The notes under the pieces were generated by a model, which was given only the letters and a program-made list of their open reading frames with translations, made no database searches and had not been told where the DNA came from. Below are positions 8,925-20,751 of a DNA stretch of 64,000 nt, piece by piece (the stretch's first letter is position 1; each line of letters starts with the position of its first letter). The position numbers were made by a program, and so were the translations under genes. Origin of the DNA: Actinokineospora sp. NBRC 105648 (GTDB lineage: Bacteria; Actinomycetota; Actinomycetes; Mycobacteriales; Pseudonocardiaceae); contig NZ_BSTR01000009.1 in assembly GCF_030269645.1 (NCBI RefSeq), positions 62,001-126,000 on the forward strand, in the 5' to 3' direction.

Positions 8925-9293
8925 ATGCCCACCACCGCGAGCCTGATGATGGTCAACATCGATACCGGCGACCCGCACGGCCTAGCCGCGTTCTACAGCG
9001 AGTTCCTCGGCTGGGAGATCACCTACGACGAGGGCGACTACGCCATGGTCACCGGCGACGGCACCTCGATCGGCTTCGGCCGGGTGGAGGGCTACCAGCC
9101 GCCGCGGTGGCCGGATGAGGGGGCGCCCAAGCGGTTCCACCTCGACCTCTACGTCGACGACTTCGACCAGGGCGAGGCCCGCGCGGTCGAGCTGGGCGCC
9201 ACCAAGCCGGACTTCCAGCCGGGCGCGGGCAACTGGGTGGTGCTGCTCGACCCGACCGGGCAGCCCTTCTGCCTGGTGCGCAGGCCCAAGTGA
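8925..9293 (+). CDS. VOC (glyoxalase/bleomycin-resistance fold) protein
   Basis: 122 residues from ATG 8925 (GGAGG nine bases upstream). A single glyoxalase-fold unit pair: MVNIDTGDPHGLAAFYSEFLGW opens the first beta-alpha-beta block and DLYVDDFDQGEARAVELGA the second, ending VVLLDPTGQPFCLVRR. This arrangement is common in actinobacterial VOC proteins of unknown substrate. There is no neighbour that tells its job. Confidence 0.85.
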   Translation: MPTTASLMMVNIDTGDPHGLAAFYSEFLGWEITYDEGDYAMVTGDGTSIGFGRVEGYQPPRWPDEGAPKRFHLDLYVDDFDQGEARAVELGATKPDFQPGAGNWVVLLDPTGQPFCLVRRPK

Positions 9294-9342
9294 GCACGAC
9301 CACTCTTGACCTCGACGTTGCTGGAGGTTCCAAGCTGGTCCC

Positions 9343-10266
9343 ATGAGCGATCTGATGACCGCGGTGACCATCACCCGATTCGGTGACGCAGCCGAGCTGC
9401 GCCCGACCACCGTGCCCCGCCCCGAGCCGGGGCCCGGCGAAGTCCGCGTCCAGGTGCGGGCGGCGGGCGTGCAGCCGGTGGATCTGGCCGTGCGCGCGGG
9501 GAAGGGGCCGCCGAACGCGCCGGTAGCGCTACCGCTGGTGCTCGGCAACGAGTTCGCTGGCACCGTTGACGCAGTGGGCGCCGGCGTGGCCGAGGTCGCG
9601 GTCGGCGACGAGGTCCTGGGGTTCGCGACCTTCGGTAGCTACGCCGAGTATCGGCTGATTTCATCCGATCAGGTGGTTCGCAAGCCCGTTGGTATGCCGT
9701 GGGAGGTTGCGGGCTCGTTCACCGCTGGCGCGCAGACCGCGACGATCGCTGTCGAGGCGCTCGCTGTCGCCGCAGGGGAGACCTTCTTGGTGCACGCGGG
9801 CGCGGGTGCTGTCGGCGCGATGGCCGTGCAGCTCGCACGGTTGCGGGGAGCGACGGTCATCGCCACCGCGCGGGAGGTCAACCACGACTACCTGCGGTCT
9901 CTTGGCGCGATCCCGGTGGAGTACGGCGACGGCCTGGTTGACCGAGTGCGCGCCGCGGCGCCGAACGGGGTGGACGTGGTGCTCGACGCCGCGGGTGTCG
10001 CGGCGATCCGGGCCTCGATCGATCTGGGGGTGGACCGAGACCGGATCGGCACGATCGTCGCCTGGCAGGAGGCGGCCGAGCTGGGCGTGCGCAGGCTCGT
10101 CGGGGTCCGCTCGGCGCGCAGGCTGGCGGCGTTGGTCGGGCTCTACGACACGGGCCTGCTGCGCACCCACGTGCGGTCGGTCTACCCGCTGGCCGACGCC
10201 GCCGCGGCGCACCGCGAGGTCGAGACCGGGCACGGGCGCGGCAGGGTGGTGCTCGTGACCGGGTGA
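9343..10266 (+). CDS. MDR-family NADPH:quinone reductase-like oxidoreductase
   Basis: 307 residues. Residues 1-120 form the GroES-like domain (PGPGEVRVQVRAAGVQPVDLAVRAG, GNEFAGTVDAVGAGV) and 125-290 the NADPH Rossmann domain (VHAGAGAVGAMAVQLARLRGATVIATA). No structural zinc cysteines are visible, so it belongs to the zinc-free quinone-reductase branch. ATG 9343 follows CAAGCT by six bases, with TTGACC 19 bases further up, so the transcript may be leaderless; a GGAGG in this stretch is also possible. Confidence 0.88.
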   Translation: MSDLMTAVTITRFGDAAELRPTTVPRPEPGPGEVRVQVRAAGVQPVDLAVRAGKGPPNAPVALPLVLGNEFAGTVDAVGAGVAEVAVGDEVLGFATFGSYAEYRLISSDQVVRKPVGMPWEVAGSFTAGAQTATIAVEALAVAAGETFLVHAGAGAVGAMAVQLARLRGATVIATAREVNHDYLRSLGAIPVEYGDGLVDRVRAAAPNGVDVVLDAAGVAAIRASIDLGVDRDRIGTIVAWQEAAELGVRRLVGVRSARRLAALVGLYDTGLLRTHVRSVYPLADAAAAHREVETGHGRGRVVLVTG

Positions 10267-10272
10267 CCGCTC

Positions 10273-10278
10273 TATGAT
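10273..10278 (+). promoter_or_regulatory. Candidate -10 element of the metallopeptidase gene
   Basis: TATGAT is a near-consensus -10, rare in this GC-rich sequence, about 60 bases before the next start codon. No clear -35 is seen. Confidence 0.45.
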
Positions 10279-10337
10279 GGTCAGGCGCGGGTTCGGGGGG
10301 ATCCGGTCGCCCTCGCGTGGCCGTCTGAGGTGGGGGA

Positions 10338-11264
10338 ATGGGCGACTTCGGGAACCAGCCGTACTTCGCCGCGATGTCCGAGGTCCCGGTGACGCTCATC
10401 GGTCCGCCGCGGCCGCCGCGCGGCAACCGGCCGCTGGTCATCGTCGGTGTGGTCGGGATCGTGCTCGTCGGGCTGCTCTGGATCGGCCTGCTCGGCCGGA
10501 TCACCAGCGGCGGGCGGGTCGTGCCGGGCGTCGCGGTGGCGGTCGGCGAGTCGGCGGCCGTGGGCGACCCGGAGTCGCTGGCCGAGATCGCCGCCAACAA
10601 GCTGCTGCGGCCGGGCGCGCCGTTGGCCGAGGTCGACTGCGCCCTGCCCAAGCTCACCACCGACCCCGCCGGGCTGCGGGCGTACTACGAGGCGGGCATC
10701 GGCTGCCTGGACCGCGCGTGGCAGCCGGTGGTGGTCGGCGCGGGCCTGCCGTTCAGCAGCCCCAAGCTCAACATCGACGTGAAACCGCGGGCCAAGTGCG
10801 GCTTCACCCCATCGGAGGACGAGGCCACCGCGTTCTACTGCGAGCGCGACCGCACGATCTACATGCCGCAGGACCGCCTCGAGCGCGACGCGGGGGAGGA
10901 GACGGCTTTCCACCTCGCCGTGCTCGCGCACGAGTACGGCCACCACGTGCAGGCGCTGTCCGGGATCTTGCAGGCGGCGGGCAACCGCGAGGTCCTCGCG
11001 GGCGACGAGGAGGCCCAGCAGCTGTCCCGCCGCACCGAACTGGAGGCCAACTGCTTCGCGGGGGCGTTCCTGGCCGCAGCGCGCGGTCGTGGCGCGGTGA
11101 GCGCCGCCGTCGCCGACGAGTCGGTGGTCAGCTTCGACGACACCCTCGACTCCGATTCGCACGGCTCGGCCGACAACCAAGGGATGTGGGCCGAGCGCGG
11201 CTACGAGGACAAGACCACCGCCGCGTGCGACACCTGGTCGGCACCCGCCGGCGAGGTCTCTTAG
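10338..11264 (+). CDS. Neutral zinc metallopeptidase, YpfJ/KPN_02809 family
   Basis: 308 residues from ATG 10338 behind GGTGGGGG. A short cytoplasmic N-terminus, one membrane helix (about 34-56) and an external peptidase domain. The zinc site is H-E-Y-G-H in VLAHEYGHHVQALSG, and the family block FYCERDRTIYMPQDRLER lies before it. ELEANCFAG further on carries the likely third ligand Glu. The physiological substrate of this family is unknown. Its 3' end overlaps by four bases the convergent gene at 11261. Confidence 0.88.
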   Translation: MGDFGNQPYFAAMSEVPVTLIGPPRPPRGNRPLVIVGVVGIVLVGLLWIGLLGRITSGGRVVPGVAVAVGESAAVGDPESLAEIAANKLLRPGAPLAEVDCALPKLTTDPAGLRAYYEAGIGCLDRAWQPVVVGAGLPFSSPKLNIDVKPRAKCGFTPSEDEATAFYCERDRTIYMPQDRLERDAGEETAFHLAVLAHEYGHHVQALSGILQAAGNREVLAGDEEAQQLSRRTELEANCFAGAFLAAARGRGAVSAAVADESVVSFDDTLDSDSHGSADNQGMWAERGYEDKTTAACDTWSAPAGEVS

Positions 11265-11704
11265 CGGCTGAACTCCATGACCCAGTTGGTCTCCCAGTCT
11301 TGCCCGGGCCGTGCGAATGCCTGTTCCCACCGCGCTGCGGTAGGCGTGATCCGCGACCAGAGGTAGCGAACATTGATCGGCTGCCCGTCGTGCAGGTCTT
11401 CGCCGTAGAACGTGCCTACGCCGCCGTTGAAGCTACCGATGACAGGTGGTTGTAAGAGGCCGTCGCGGCTGTTGACCCAGTGGATCGTCCACCGCGCCTG
11501 GGCGGGGTCGTAGGTGCGGAAACTGCAGCCGGACCAGCCTTTCGTCGGGAAGTGGATCTCGTCGAAGCTGCCCGCGCCGCCGAAGAAGGAGTGCGCGCTC
11601 ATGGTCGCGGGGAACTCGTCCCAGTCGTCGGTTCCGGTCAACGGGGCGGTGTGCTTGCGGTTGGCCACGGTCCAGCCGCCAACCAGGAAGTCGAAGTCGC
11701 TCAT
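11261..11704 (-). CDS. Small DUF1579-like beta-barrel protein
   Basis: 147 residues from ATG 11704; a TTG at 11734 would add ten residues but lies in the likely operator. The sequence opens MSDFDFLVGGWTVANRKH and is rich in Trp and aromatic beta strands (GWSGCSFRTYDPAQARWTIH, RYLWSRITPTAARWEQAF), as in DUF1579-type lipocalin-like proteins. No catalytic motif is visible. Divergent from a YafY-type regulator with 62 bases between them, so that regulator probably controls it. Confidence 0.7.
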   Translation of the reverse strand: MSDFDFLVGGWTVANRKHTAPLTGTDDWDEFPATMSAHSFFGGAGSFDEIHFPTKGWSGCSFRTYDPAQARWTIHWVNSRDGLLQPPVIGSFNGGVGTFYGEDLHDGQPINVRYLWSRITPTAARWEQAFARPGQDWETNWVMEFSR

Positions 11705-11727
11705 GCGGCGCAGCGTGCCGATGATCG

Positions 11728-11744
11728 CTGACAAGTCCTGTCAG
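11728..11744. promoter_or_regulatory. Candidate operator between the DUF1579-like gene and the YafY regulator
   Basis: CTGACA-AGTCC-TGTCAG is a perfect inverted repeat in the middle of the 62-bp divergent gap. Such TGACA-N-TGTCA sites are typical next to YafY/WYL regulators. Confidence 0.6.
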
Positions 11745-11754
11745 TCATCGGCGG

Positions 11755-11760
11755 TATGTT
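11755..11760 (+). promoter_or_regulatory. -10 element of a leaderless transcript
   Basis: TATGTT lies six bases before GTG 11767. The spacing implies that transcription starts at the start codon. Confidence 0.6.
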
Positions 11761-11766
11761 CCGCGC

Positions 11767-12738
11767 GTGCGAGCTAGTCGGTTGCTCTCGATCCTCCTGA
11801 TGCTGCAGACCGGCGGCAGGCTCACCGCGCGTGAGCTGGCCGAGCGGCTGGAGGTGTCGATCCGCACTGTCTACCGGGACATGGACGCGCTCACCGCGGC
11901 CGGTGTGCCCGTCTACGCGGAGACCGGCCCGGCAGGCGGCTACCAGATCCTCGACGGCTACCGGACGAAGCTGACCGGGCTGACCGCGGGGGAGGCCGAG
12001 TCGCTGTTCCTCACCGGCATGCCCGGCCCGGCGGCCGAGCTGGGCCTGGGCGCCGCGCTGGCCGCCACCGAGCTCAAGCTGATGGCGGCCCTGCCCGCCG
12101 AGCTGCGCGACCGGGCCACCCGCATCCGGGCGCGCTTCCACCTCGACGTCCCCGACTGGTTCCGCGACGCGGACCCCGTGCCGCACCTCGGGGCCACCGC
12201 CCAGGCCGTGTGGGAGCAGCGGGTGGTCGAGGTCCGCTACCGGCGCTGGGCCCCGACCCCGGCCGTCGTGCACCGCGTGCTGCAGCCGCTCGGTCTGGTG
12301 CTCAAGGCGGGGACCTGGTACCTGGCCGCCCAGACCCCCGGTGGCTCGCCGCGCACCTACCGGGTGGCGAGCATCCAGGCCATCTCCCTCGGCGACCCGT
12401 TCACCCGCCCGGAGTTCGACCTGGCCGGGTTCTGGCGCGAGTCCGCCGCCCGCTACGAGTCCGAGGTGTACCGGGACAGCGCCGTCGTCCGCCTCTCGCC
12501 CGCCGCCTTCCAGCTCTTGCCCGACTACGCAGACCCCGCCGTCAACCGCGCCGTCGCCGAGACCGCCGGTCCGCCCGGCCCCGACGGCTGGCGCCAGGCC
12601 GTCCTGCCGATCGAGTCGGTGGACCGCGCCGTCAGCGTGTTCCTGCGGCTACGAGCCGAGATCGAGGTCTTGGAGCCGGTGGAACTCCGGCAGGCGCTGG
12701 CCGACACGGCTGCGGCCATCGCGGCGCTGCACCGCTGA
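11767..12738 (+). CDS. YafY-type HTH / WYL-domain transcriptional regulator
   Basis: 323 residues from GTG 11767, probably leaderless. Residues 1-60 form a DeoR-like HTH (RLLSILLMLQTGGRLTAREL, VSIRTVYRDMDALTAAGVPVY). The WYL domain lies at about 140-215 (VVEVRYRRW, LQPLGLVLKAGTWYLAAQ, TYRVASIQAISLGD), where a ligand is thought to bind, followed by the WCX extension to the end. The nearby perfect inverted repeat is its likely operator, controlling both itself and the divergent DUF1579-like gene. Confidence 0.92.
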   Translation: MRASRLLSILLMLQTGGRLTARELAERLEVSIRTVYRDMDALTAAGVPVYAETGPAGGYQILDGYRTKLTGLTAGEAESLFLTGMPGPAAELGLGAALAATELKLMAALPAELRDRATRIRARFHLDVPDWFRDADPVPHLGATAQAVWEQRVVEVRYRRWAPTPAVVHRVLQPLGLVLKAGTWYLAAQTPGGSPRTYRVASIQAISLGDPFTRPEFDLAGFWRESAARYESEVYRDSAVVRLSPAAFQLLPDYADPAVNRAVAETAGPPGPDGWRQAVLPIESVDRAVSVFLRLRAEIEVLEPVELRQALADTAAAIAALHR

Positions 12739-12746
12739 ACGTCCGC

Positions 12747-13790
12747 TCAGCTGGGTAAGCGCCACTGGGTCAGGACGCGGTCGATGTCGTCGCGGATGCG
12801 TTCGCGCGCGGTGGCCCGGGGGACGCCCGCCATCAACATGGCGTCGTAGTCGGTCTCCTCGTGCCGGATCGCGGCGACCACGGCGAGCGTCACGGCGTGC
12901 TCGTCGAAGGCGCGCCCCGCCGCGGAGCGGCCCACCCGGCCGCTGCTGCGGGTGCCCGCGTGCTCGGCGATCGCCTGGGCGCGATCGGCGGCCAGACCGG
13001 GGAACAGCTCGCCGATGCGCACCGCGAACGCGGCCTGGAACTCGACGTCTTGGGCGGCGCGGCGGTCGCGGTCGCGGGCCTTGCGGCGCTCGCGGACCTC
13101 CTCGTCGGCGAGGCACTGCTCCTCGGCCGCCTCCCGCGCGGCGTGCTCGACCAGGAGCCCGCGCCGGTCGAAGCGCTTGCGGGACTTGCTCCAGCGCACC
13201 ACGACCGCGGCCAGGCCGCTCGCCTTGCGGGCCCGCCGGGTCAGCGCGGCGTCACCGGCGGGCAGGTAGACGAGGTGGCCCATGTCCGCGCAGTCCAGGC
13301 ACAGCGGGAGGTCGTCCTCCAGGAAGTGGAACTCGCCGGTCTCCCGGCACTGCGCGCAGTGCCAGTGCTTCTCCGGCTGGACGACCACCAGGTCCGGCGC
13401 CTTCGCCTGCCGCTGCGCGACCCGGGCCAGCCGGGCCGCCGAGAGCCCCGGGTCCGTCCACTGTGTCCGGAAGGCCAGCTCGACCTCGGCCGTCCCGCCG
13501 AACCGCAGCGCGCGCCGGTCCCTGGTGGCGGCCACGTAGTCCACTTCGGACCTGTTCAGACCCGCCCCGGCCGCCCACGAGTGCAGGCACACCAGCGCCT
13601 CGGCCAGCCGCTCGGCGGGTACGGCGGCGAGGGTGTCCAGCCGCGCCTTGCGGCCCAGCTCCCACGCCTGCACCGACCGCCCGCTCAGCCAGCCCAGTCC
13701 GGCGAGCACGTCCAGCGGCACCACGACCTTCTTGCGCCGCAACAGCTCCTCGGCCACGGCCGCCACCCGGCGGTCCAGCCGTGCGCTCAC
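12747..13790 (-). CDS. DUF2293 protein, last gene of the SNF2-SWIM operon
   Basis: 347 residues from GTG 13790, which overlaps the upstream stop as GTGA. The middle has a treble-clef-like Cys/His set (HWHCAQCRETGEFHF ... LCLDCADMGHLVYLP), the following basic coiled region ends in RERRKARDRDRRAAQ, and the C-terminal part (about 240-340) matches the DUF2293 domain (PGLAADRAQAIAEHAGTRSSGRVGRS, HEETDYDAML). An N-terminal segment (RLDRRVAAVAEELLRRKKVVVPLDVLAGLGWL) is helical. Function unknown. Translational coupling to the SWIM and helicase genes suggests a nucleic-acid role. Confidence 0.82.
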   Translation of the reverse strand: MSARLDRRVAAVAEELLRRKKVVVPLDVLAGLGWLSGRSVQAWELGRKARLDTLAAVPAERLAEALVCLHSWAAGAGLNRSEVDYVAATRDRRALRFGGTAEVELAFRTQWTDPGLSAARLARVAQRQAKAPDLVVVQPEKHWHCAQCRETGEFHFLEDDLPLCLDCADMGHLVYLPAGDAALTRRARKASGLAAVVVRWSKSRKRFDRRGLLVEHAAREAAEEQCLADEEVRERRKARDRDRRAAQDVEFQAAFAVRIGELFPGLAADRAQAIAEHAGTRSSGRVGRSAAGRAFDEHAVTLAVVAAIRHEETDYDAMLMAGVPRATARERIRDDIDRVLTQWRLPS

Positions 13791-14591
13791 TGCTCCTCCT
13801 CGTCGGCCATCGCCCGGTACGCGGGCCGCAGCCACTCGGCCACCGGCCGCCCGCGCACGGTCAGCGGCAACGGGGCCAGCTGGTCGAGCAGCGCGTCCGG
13901 CGCCGCCCGCACCGGCGCCGATCCCGGGGCCGCGACGGTTGTCTCCCAGAATGTATCGAGGACCGCCGACAGCGGTTCGCCGTCATCCACAGGCTCGTCG
14001 GTGTGGTCCCGGAGCCCGCGCAGACTGTCGAGCAGCTCCTGCCTACTGCGCCCCCTCCAAGCCAAGATCTTGAACGGGTCGGTGTCGAACGATTCAGCCA
14101 AGAGGTAGCAGGTAGCCGCTAGATGCTTGCACGGCACCTCCCAGTCCGGGCAGGAGCAATCCATTGACAGCTCACGGAAGTTGTCCGGGAACAGCTGTAG
14201 CCCTACCTCGGCGAAGACTGTTTCGATGTCGCGCGGCATGTCCCCCGCGAGCAGCTTGGCCAGGAACAACGCCTGACCCGCCAGCGCCCGCTCGACCTCG
14301 GCCCACTGCGCGCCGCTGAACGCCTTGATGCTGATGCGCGCGCGATAGGGCTCCGGTCGCGACCCCTGTACCTGCGCCACCACGATGCTCGTCGACAGCG
14401 ACAAGCTCAACACCTGCCCCGCGCGCGCGTAGCGTTTACCGCGCTCCAGCCTGCCGCCCATGCCCAACGACTCGAGCACCTCGATGAACCGGCGGGACCA
14501 CCACGTCCGCGCGATGTCCCCGCGCTGGCTGCGCGCCCGCATGCCGCCCTCGACCCGGATGGTCTTGGTCGGCTCGTCGCGCCACCACTCG

Positions 14592-14599
<8 letters not shown>
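13787..14599 (-). CDS. SWIM zinc-finger protein
   Basis: 270 residues from ATG 14599. The SWIM motif CxCx(n)CxH is plain as CSCPDWEVPCKHLAATCYLL near residue 147. The N-terminal half (WWSRRFIEVLESL, RGKRYARAGQVLSLS) is conserved in SWIM partners of SNF2 helicases. It overlaps the helicase gene by 8 bp and the DUF2293 gene by 4 bp, so the three products are probably made together. SWIM domains bind DNA or protein partners; in this family a complex with the helicase is likely. Confidence 0.92.
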
Positions 14600-17609
<3,010 letters not shown>

Positions 17610-17637
17610 CGCACAGACACTACCTAACGCCGCGCGG

Positions 17638-19656
17638 TCAGCTCAGGGTGCGCAGGAGGAACTCGTAGACGATCGTCGACATGAACGCGCGCTGCGCGTT
17701 GTCGGCAGCCGCCCCGTGACCGCCCTCGATGTTCTCGTAGTAGTAGGGGGAGTGCCCGAGCTCCAGCATCCGCGCGGCCATCTTGCGCGCGTGCCCGGGG
17801 TGCACGCGGTCGTCCCTGGTGGAGGTGATGAAGAAGACCGGCGGGTACTTCGTTCCACTGTGGACGTTGTGGTACGGCGAGAACTCCTTGAGGTAGGCCC
17901 AGTCCGCGGGCTCGTCCGGGTCGCCCCACTCGGCCATCCAGGATGCCCCCGCGAGCAGCAGGTGGTAGCGGCGCAGGTCCAGCAACGGCACCTGGCTGAC
18001 CACGGCGCCGAAGAGCTCGGGGTAGCGGGTCAGCATCACCCCCGCGAGGAGACCGCCGTTACTACCGCCCTGCATGCCCAGGCGGGCAGGCGTGGTGATC
18101 CCCCTTGTGACGAGGTCGCGCGCGACCGCGGCGAAGTCCTCGTACGCCCGCGGCCGGTTCTCCCGCAGCGCCGCACGGTGCCAACGGGGGCCGTACTCGC
18201 CACCGCCGCGGATGTTCGCGACGACGTAGGTGCCGCCCTGCTCCAACCACGCCCTACCGAGCCCGCCGCTGTAGCTCGGCGTAAGGGAGATCTCGAAGCC
18301 GCCGTAGCCGTACAGCAGGGTCGGGCCGCTTGTGTCCGGACCCGCGACGACGAAGTACGGCACGCGCGTGCCGTCGTCGGAGGTCGCGAAATGCTGCTCG
18401 ACAGTCAGCCCCGTCGTGTCGAAGAACGCGGGAGCCTGCTTGAGCGTCTCCAACTCACCACCGACCTCCCCGCGCAGGAGGGTGGCGGGCTGGAGGTAGC
18501 CGCTGACGTTGAGCAGGTACTCGTCGCTGTGGTCCGGGTCGGTGTCGATCACGTCGGCGGACCCGAGGTCGGGTGAGCCCGGCAGATCCGCCCTGGACCA
18601 GCCGTCCGGACCGAGCGTCAGCACCTCCATGCGGGTCTTGACGTCGGAGAGCTCCACGAGGATCAGGTGGTTCTTGGTCCACGAGAACCCGTTCAGCGAG
18701 GTGTGCTCGTCGGGCTCGAAGAGCGGCGTCAGCTCCCGTTCACCGGCGATGAAGGCGTCGAACCCGGTGGCCAGCAGCGAGCCGGACCGATAGGTGGTGC
18801 CTGCCACGGTCCAGTCCGAGCGCAGGGTGATCAGCAGCCACTCGCGGTGCACGTCGGTGGTGGCGTCGTCGGGCACGTCGATGCGCACCAGATCGCCCTC
18901 GGTCGTGCGCAGGAACTCCTCGGAGCTGAAGAAGTCCGGGTAACGGCCCACGATGTCGCGCTCGAAACCCGGCGTGCGGTCGTGGTAGGCGTAAACGGTG
19001 ACGTCTTCGGGCTTCCCCTCGAAGACGGTCGCGGCCTCGGCCAACGGCGTCCCCCGTCGCCAGACCTTGACCACGCGCGCGTAACCGCTCGTGGTTAGCG
19101 AGCCCTCGCCGAAATCAGTGCCGACGTAGATCTGGTCCTCGTCGATCCAGCTCACCTGGGTCTTGGCCTCGGGCAGGGTGAACCCGTCGGCGACGAACTC
19201 CAGGGTGCGCAGGTCGAACTCGCGGACGACGGTCGCGTCCGCACCCCCGCGAGACAGTTCTACCAGCGCGAGGTGGTAGTCCGGCCGGAGCACGGCTGAG
19301 CCCTTCCAGACCCAGTTCTCACCCTCTTGCTCGGCGAGCGCGTCGACGTCAAGAAGAACCGACCAGTCCGGGTTGCCCGACCGGTACTGCTCGAGAGAGG
19401 TGCGCCGCCACAGGCCGCGGGGGTGCGCGGCGTCCTGCCAGAAGTTGTACAAGAACTCGCCGCGCCGCCGCGGGTACGGGATGCGGTCGTCGGCGTCGAG
19501 CACCTCCAGCACCCGCGCCTTGGTTGTCTCGAACCGCTCGCTCCCGGTCAGCTCGGCGACGGTCTCGGCGTTGCGCGCCTTCACCCAGTCGAGCGCCTGC
19601 TCGCCGGTGACCTCTTCGAGCCAGATGTGCGGATCGGGGGGAGCGGTGTCAGTCAT
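17638..19656 (-). CDS. Prolyl oligopeptidase (S9A)
   Basis: 672 residues from ATG 19656; longer starts would run into the divergent gene. No signal peptide, so cytoplasmic. Residues 1-75 open the catalytic domain (DPHIWLEEVTGEQALDWVKARN), the beta-propeller covers about 75-415, and the alpha/beta-hydrolase domain ends the protein. The nucleophile Ser is in MQGGSNGGLLAG near 531, the acid in STRDDRVHPGHA and the base His in IEGGHGAAADN. Expected to cut short proline-containing peptides. Divergent from the LLM oxidoreductase with a very short gap. Confidence 0.94.
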   Translation of the reverse strand: MTDTAPPDPHIWLEEVTGEQALDWVKARNAETVAELTGSERFETTKARVLEVLDADDRIPYPRRRGEFLYNFWQDAAHPRGLWRRTSLEQYRSGNPDWSVLLDVDALAEQEGENWVWKGSAVLRPDYHLALVELSRGGADATVVREFDLRTLEFVADGFTLPEAKTQVSWIDEDQIYVGTDFGEGSLTTSGYARVVKVWRRGTPLAEAATVFEGKPEDVTVYAYHDRTPGFERDIVGRYPDFFSSEEFLRTTEGDLVRIDVPDDATTDVHREWLLITLRSDWTVAGTTYRSGSLLATGFDAFIAGERELTPLFEPDEHTSLNGFSWTKNHLILVELSDVKTRMEVLTLGPDGWSRADLPGSPDLGSADVIDTDPDHSDEYLLNVSGYLQPATLLRGEVGGELETLKQAPAFFDTTGLTVEQHFATSDDGTRVPYFVVAGPDTSGPTLLYGYGGFEISLTPSYSGGLGRAWLEQGGTYVVANIRGGGEYGPRWHRAALRENRPRAYEDFAAVARDLVTRGITTPARLGMQGGSNGGLLAGVMLTRYPELFGAVVSQVPLLDLRRYHLLLAGASWMAEWGDPDEPADWAYLKEFSPYHNVHSGTKYPPVFFITSTRDDRVHPGHARKMAARMLELGHSPYYYENIEGGHGAAADNAQRAFMSTIVYEFLLRTLS

Positions 19657-19682
19657 GGGCGCCAGTCTGCCGGCGGGTGGGT

Positions 19683-19688
19683 TAGCGT
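19683..19688 (+). promoter_or_regulatory. -10 element of a leaderless transcript
   Basis: TAGCGT lies seven bases before GTG 19696, the start that best fits the family N-terminus. Confidence 0.5.
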
Positions 19689-19695
19689 GGACGGC

Positions 19696-20604
19696 GTGGA
19701 GATCGGTTTCGCCGCACCCGTGTCCGGCTCTTGGGCCACTGTCGACAACCTCGTCCGGGTAGCCACCCGCGCCGAGGAGTTGGGCTACCGCTCGTTGTGG
19801 ACCATGCAGCGCCTCTTGTCCCCACCGGACGGTAGCTGGGGCGCGGCGTACCGCAGCGTGCTCGACCCGGTCGCCACGCTGGCGTTCCTCGCCGCCCACA
19901 CCAGCCGCGTCCGGCTGGGCGTCGCGGTGATCAACATGCCGTTCTACGCCCCGGCCCTGCTGGCCAAGCAGCTCGCGACCGTGGACCTGCTCTGCGCCGG
20001 GCGGCTCGACGTGGGCCTGGGCATCGGCTGGGCCGACGAGGAGTACACCGCCGTCGGGGTCGACAAGGCCGCCCGGGGCAAGCGGGCCGAGGAGTACCTC
20101 CCACTGCTGCGCCGCTGCTGGACCGACGACGTCGTCGAGCACCACGGCGCCTTCTACGAGGTGCCCGCCTCGCGGATGGAGCCCAAGCCCGCGCAGCCCG
20201 GTGGGCCGCCGGTGCTGCTGGGTGCGGCCGCCGAGCCCGCGCTACGCCGGGCCGGGCGGCTGGCCGACGGCTGGGTGAGCAGCAGCCGGGCCGACCTGGC
20301 CACCATCGGGCAGTCCGTGCGGGTCGTCCGGGCCGCCGCCGAGGAGGCCGGGCGCGACCCGGACAGCCTGCGGATGGTGTGCCGCGGTGCCGTCCGGGTG
20401 CGCGACAACGCCGCCCGACGGCCGCTGACCGGGACGTTCGAGCAGGTCAGGGCCGATTTCGGCGCGTTGGCCGAGCAGGGGGTCACCGAGCTGTTCGTCG
20501 ACCTCAACTTCGACCCGGAGATCGGCTCGCCGGATGCCGACCCGGTCGCCGCGATGGAGCGGGCCGAGGCCGCGTTGGAGGCGTTCGCCCCGGGCCGTCG
20601 CTGA
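19696..20604 (+). CDS. LLM-class F420-dependent oxidoreductase
   Basis: 302 residues from GTG 19696 (MEIGFAAPVSGSW); GTG 19687 would add three residues. A luciferase-like TIM barrel: GYRSLWTMQRLL, the hallmark RVRLGVAVINMPFYAPALLAKQ, DLLCAGRLDVGLGIGW and EEYTAVGVD. These match the F420-dependent TIGR03619-like families of actinobacteria rather than FMN luciferases. Substrate unknown. Starts 39 bp from the divergent oligopeptidase gene. Confidence 0.88.
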   Translation: MEIGFAAPVSGSWATVDNLVRVATRAEELGYRSLWTMQRLLSPPDGSWGAAYRSVLDPVATLAFLAAHTSRVRLGVAVINMPFYAPALLAKQLATVDLLCAGRLDVGLGIGWADEEYTAVGVDKAARGKRAEEYLPLLRRCWTDDVVEHHGAFYEVPASRMEPKPAQPGGPPVLLGAAAEPALRRAGRLADGWVSSSRADLATIGQSVRVVRAAAEEAGRDPDSLRMVCRGAVRVRDNAARRPLTGTFEQVRADFGALAEQGVTELFVDLNFDPEIGSPDADPVAAMERAEAALEAFAPGRR

Positions 20605-20686
20605 CGGTGACCGCGATGTCCCCCGAAAACGCCACCGGCCAGGGGAAACGGACACGGCCCCCGCGCCGATCCTCTGCATGGGCGTG

Positions 20687-20742
20687 TTCGGCGGGTGCCC
20701 CCGCCGAACCCGGGTCCGCTCGCGGCGCGGTCGAGCGGACCC
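20687..20742. terminator. Double hairpin between convergent genes
   Basis: Two perfect stems lie back to back: 9 bp (20687-20695 against 20700-20708) and 11 bp (20712-20722 against 20732-20742). They can stop transcription from both the LLM gene and the DUF4139 gene. Confidence 0.85.
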
Positions 20743-20751
20743 GGCCCCGCG

